A DNA stretch of 64,000 bases from Pseudomonadota bacterium (lineage in GTDB: Bacteria > Pseudomonadota > Alphaproteobacteria > Rhizobiales > Beijerinckiaceae): NCBI GenBank assembly GCA_023450615.1, contig JAEXGT010000105.1, positions 48,121 through 112,120 of the forward strand, in the 5' to 3' direction. Position 1 is the first letter of the stretch; each line of letters starts with the position of its first letter. This document shows positions 62,133 to 64,000 of the stretch, piece after piece. Under the pieces are notes generated by a model that worked only from the letters and a program-made list of their open reading frames with translations, had not been told where the DNA came from and made no database searches. Made by a program: the position numbers and the translations under genes.

Positions 62133-63225
62133 CACGGTGCTTACGCCCGTCTCTGCGGAGCCGAAGGCAAAGACCTGCCAATGGGGGACCAACTTAAGCC
62201 TGCGCTGGAGGCAGCACGCCGGCATCCTCGGCGCGCTTGCCCTCTTTCTGGTGCTTTACCTGTTCTATCAGGTGAGCCATCCCCGTGGGTTTACGGGACA
62301 GATCCTGATCCAGAATGCCAACGAGGTTTTCGCCCTTGCCCTCGTGTCGATGGCGCAGACCGTGCCTGTGCTGATGGCGGGCCTCGATCTCTCAGTCGGG
62401 GCCGTAATGACCCTCGTGGGCTGCATTGCGAGCCATCTCATCGACGGCAGCCCGGCTGACATCGCGCTCGGCATAGCCGCTTGCATCGCGGCGGGTGCTG
62501 CATGCGGCTTCGTCAACGGCTGTGTGGTCGTCTATGGGCGCATTCAGCCGATCATCGCAACGCTTGCCACGAGTGCGATCTACATGGGGCTCGCTCTCAT
62601 CCTGCGACCGACGCCAGGCGGCAAGGTGCAGGAGGATTTGTCCTGGGCCATAACCAGCGACATTCGCGAGTTCGCTGCAACCTTCGGTCTCTTCGATGAT
62701 GGCGAAGCCGCTTGGCTGCAACCCTTCGCGTGGATCCCGGTGCCGCTCGTCCTGCTCGTGCTGATCATCCTTCTGATCTGGGTACCGTTCACCCGTTCAG
62801 TCACGGGACGCACTGTCTATGCGATCGGGTCGTCCGAGAGCGCGGCATACATGTCGGGACTGCCGATCAACCGGGCGAAGCTCGCGGCTTTCACGTTGGC
62901 GGGCCTTTTCGCCGGTCTCGGAGGTCTGTTCCTAGCCCTTCAGACTTCATCCGGGAATGCCGACATTCCACAGGCCGGAGCCTATACGCTCAACTCTATC
63001 GCAGCCGTGGTCATCGGCGGCACGTCGCTTCTCGGCGGCACCGGCAGCGCCATCGGGTCCGTGATCGGCGCGATGGTGCTGCGTACGATCTCCTTCAACT
63101 TCCGTATCTTCGACGTGGCCCCACTTCTGCAACCTCTCTTCGAAGGGATGGTGCTCCTTGCTGCCGTAAGTCTCGGCGGGCTGAAACTGCTGCGTCTCAA
63201 GAACAAGCTCGAGGTATTCCGGTGA
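62125..63225 (+). CDS. Sugar ABC transporter permease (first)
   Basis: A 366-residue inner-membrane protein of the RbsC/MglC family. I chose ATG 62125, which overlaps the ATPase stop. It has 8-10 helices, LMAGLDLSVGAVMTLVG, and the coupling segment AIGSSESAAYMSGLPINRAKL. A second permease follows with a GTG start overlapping this stop, so the complex is probably a heterodimer. Confidence 0.9.
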   Translation: MSDTVLTPVSAEPKAKTCQWGTNLSLRWRQHAGILGALALFLVLYLFYQVSHPRGFTGQILIQNANEVFALALVSMAQTVPVLMAGLDLSVGAVMTLVGCIASHLIDGSPADIALGIAACIAAGAACGFVNGCVVVYGRIQPIIATLATSAIYMGLALILRPTPGGKVQEDLSWAITSDIREFAATFGLFDDGEAAWLQPFAWIPVPLVLLVLIILLIWVPFTRSVTGRTVYAIGSSESAAYMSGLPINRAKLAAFTLAGLFAGLGGLFLALQTSSGNADIPQAGAYTLNSIAAVVIGGTSLLGGTGSAIGSVIGAMVLRTISFNFRIFDVAPLLQPLFEGMVLLAAVSLGGLKLLRLKNKLEVFR

Positions 63226-64000
63226 GCCGGGCGGCCGACGCGATCATTGCGCCACGGGGCCTGCGCCTGGGACCCGACGACAAACCCGTGGTCTTCGCGG
63301 CGGGGTTCGTGCTGCTCATCTTGCTGATCGGAACCGGCTACACGCTCTACACGCAAGGCAGTGCGCCGCTTCTGCAACCGCAATATCTCCTGCAACAGCT
63401 TCAGGTAGGGTCCTTTCTAGGGATCGTGTCAGCCGGACTGATGCTCGTCATCCTGCTTGGCCACATCGACCTTTCGGTGCCTTGGACCCTAACGGCCGCA
63501 GCGATGATGGCGACCGCCATCGGCGGCCCCTGGGCCATCCCGGCAGGAATTGGGGTCGGTCTTCTCGTCGGCATCGTCAATGGGCTCGGCGTGGCGTATC
63601 TGCGGGTTCCGTCCATGATCTTCACGCTCGGCATGAATGCCGTAATGCGCGGCTTGATGGTGGCTCATACGGGAGGCTTCGCCCCGCAGACGGCGGCGAC
63701 CGACCTGATGCAGTACCTTGCGGTCGCCCGCATCGGCGGCGTGATCCCGGTGGCGCTCCTCGTCTGGCTAGCGGTTTCCATGGCTGTTGTCGCGATCCTG
63801 ACGCGCACGACCCTCGGCCGTGCCATCTACGCCATCGGCAATCGCGAACGGGCCGCCTATCTCTCGGGCATCAACACTAGCCGCGTGATCCTCATCGCTT
63901 TCGCTCTTTCAGGCGCGGCGTCGGGCCTTGCGGGCGTGTTGCTCGCCGGATATTCCACCAAAGCCTATCAGGGCATGGGCGATGCCTATCTCCTGCCGGC
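63222..64000 (+). CDS. Sugar ABC transporter permease (second, cut by window end)
   Basis: The frame opens at GTG 63222 (overlapping the first permease stop) and stays open to the window end, 259 codons without a stop. It shows the same family signatures: LVILLGHIDLSVPWTLTA and AIGNRERAAYLSGINTSRV. It pairs with the permease above. Its C terminus lies outside the window. Confidence 0.87.
   Translation, partial: MSRAADAIIAPRGLRLGPDDKPVVFAAGFVLLILLIGTGYTLYTQGSAPLLQPQYLLQQLQVGSFLGIVSAGLMLVILLGHIDLSVPWTLTAAAMMATAIGGPWAIPAGIGVGLLVGIVNGLGVAYLRVPSMIFTLGMNAVMRGLMVAHTGGFAPQTAATDLMQYLAVARIGGVIPVALLVWLAVSMAVVAILTRTTLGRAIYAIGNRERAAYLSGINTSRVILIAFALSGAASGLAGVLLAGYSTKAYQGMGDAYLLP

Noticed and set aside
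61131..62225. 364-residue minus-strand open frame
   Set aside because: It is antisense to the sugar ATPase with clear Walker motifs on the plus strand.
1..64000. CRISPR arrays, tRNA or rRNA genes
   Set aside because: No spaced repeats, cloverleaf-like segments or rRNA motifs were noticed by eye; a covariance search would be decisive.

Overview
The window looks like a chromosomal segment of an alphaproteobacterium of the order Hyphomicrobiales. This rests on a Porin_2-type rhizobial porin, a DUF1476 (ATP synthase zeta-type) protein, a MocR regulator, a DUF3141 protein, a BTLCP protease and high-GC codon use. A Microvirga- or Methylobacteriaceae-like host is an inference. No rRNA, tRNA, CRISPR array, phage or intact insertion sequence was seen. 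Both ends cut genes: a periplasmic sensor protein on the left and a sugar-ABC permease on the right.

Region 1 (1-9926): a PgtABC-like three-component sensory system (periplasmic binding protein, histidine kinase, sigma54-dependent response regulator) is followed by a textbook -24/-12 promoter and an iron/organophosphate-type ABC transporter (binding protein, fused double permease, ATPase) ending at a terminator. A HAD phosphatase and a histidine phosphatase follow. Region 2 (9988-16264): a minus-strand catabolic operon (cytoplasmic binding-protein-fold enzyme, polar amino-acid ABC transporter, M20 amidohydrolase) is divergent from a MocR regulator, with TGTTCA repeats between them. Region 3 (16302-23952): housekeeping and stress genes (Rnk-like protein, glutamate dehydrogenase, pseudouridine synthase, small proteins, FMN reductase, diguanylate cyclase, AraC regulator).

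Region 4 (23965-42754): an energy-metabolism island. On the minus strand lie serine dehydratase, pyruvate formate-lyase, its activase and an AspT-like transporter. On the plus strand lie an MscS channel with a mini-AraC regulator, then phosphotransacetylase, acetate kinase, a hypothetical, a DUF3141 PHA-synthase-like protein, FabI, a membrane protein, an HlyD-type adaptor and a phasin-like protein. A zeta-type ATPase-inhibitor homologue follows. Together these could convert serine to pyruvate, formate and acetate with ATP made by substrate-level phosphorylation.

Region 5 (42877-57484): transporters, a porin, small exported proteins, a TetR/SDR/quinone-reductase locus, and an ion/energy group (Ca2+ exchanger, K+ channel, SulP, PPK2). 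Region 6 (57485-64000): a decayed stretch, a DMT exporter and a sugar-type ABC operon.

The most interesting signal is a 33-bp element of three GTC half-sites spaced 11 and 10 bp apart. It occurs seven times (30.5-55.4 kb), always in the direction of the next gene, and in six copies is followed by a TAnnnT -10 box after exactly 18 bp. It sits before the serine/PFL operon, the MscS/AraC operon, the pta-ackA operon and four small exported-protein genes. This suggests one regulon, possibly controlled by an AraC-type or OmpR/PhoB-type activator.
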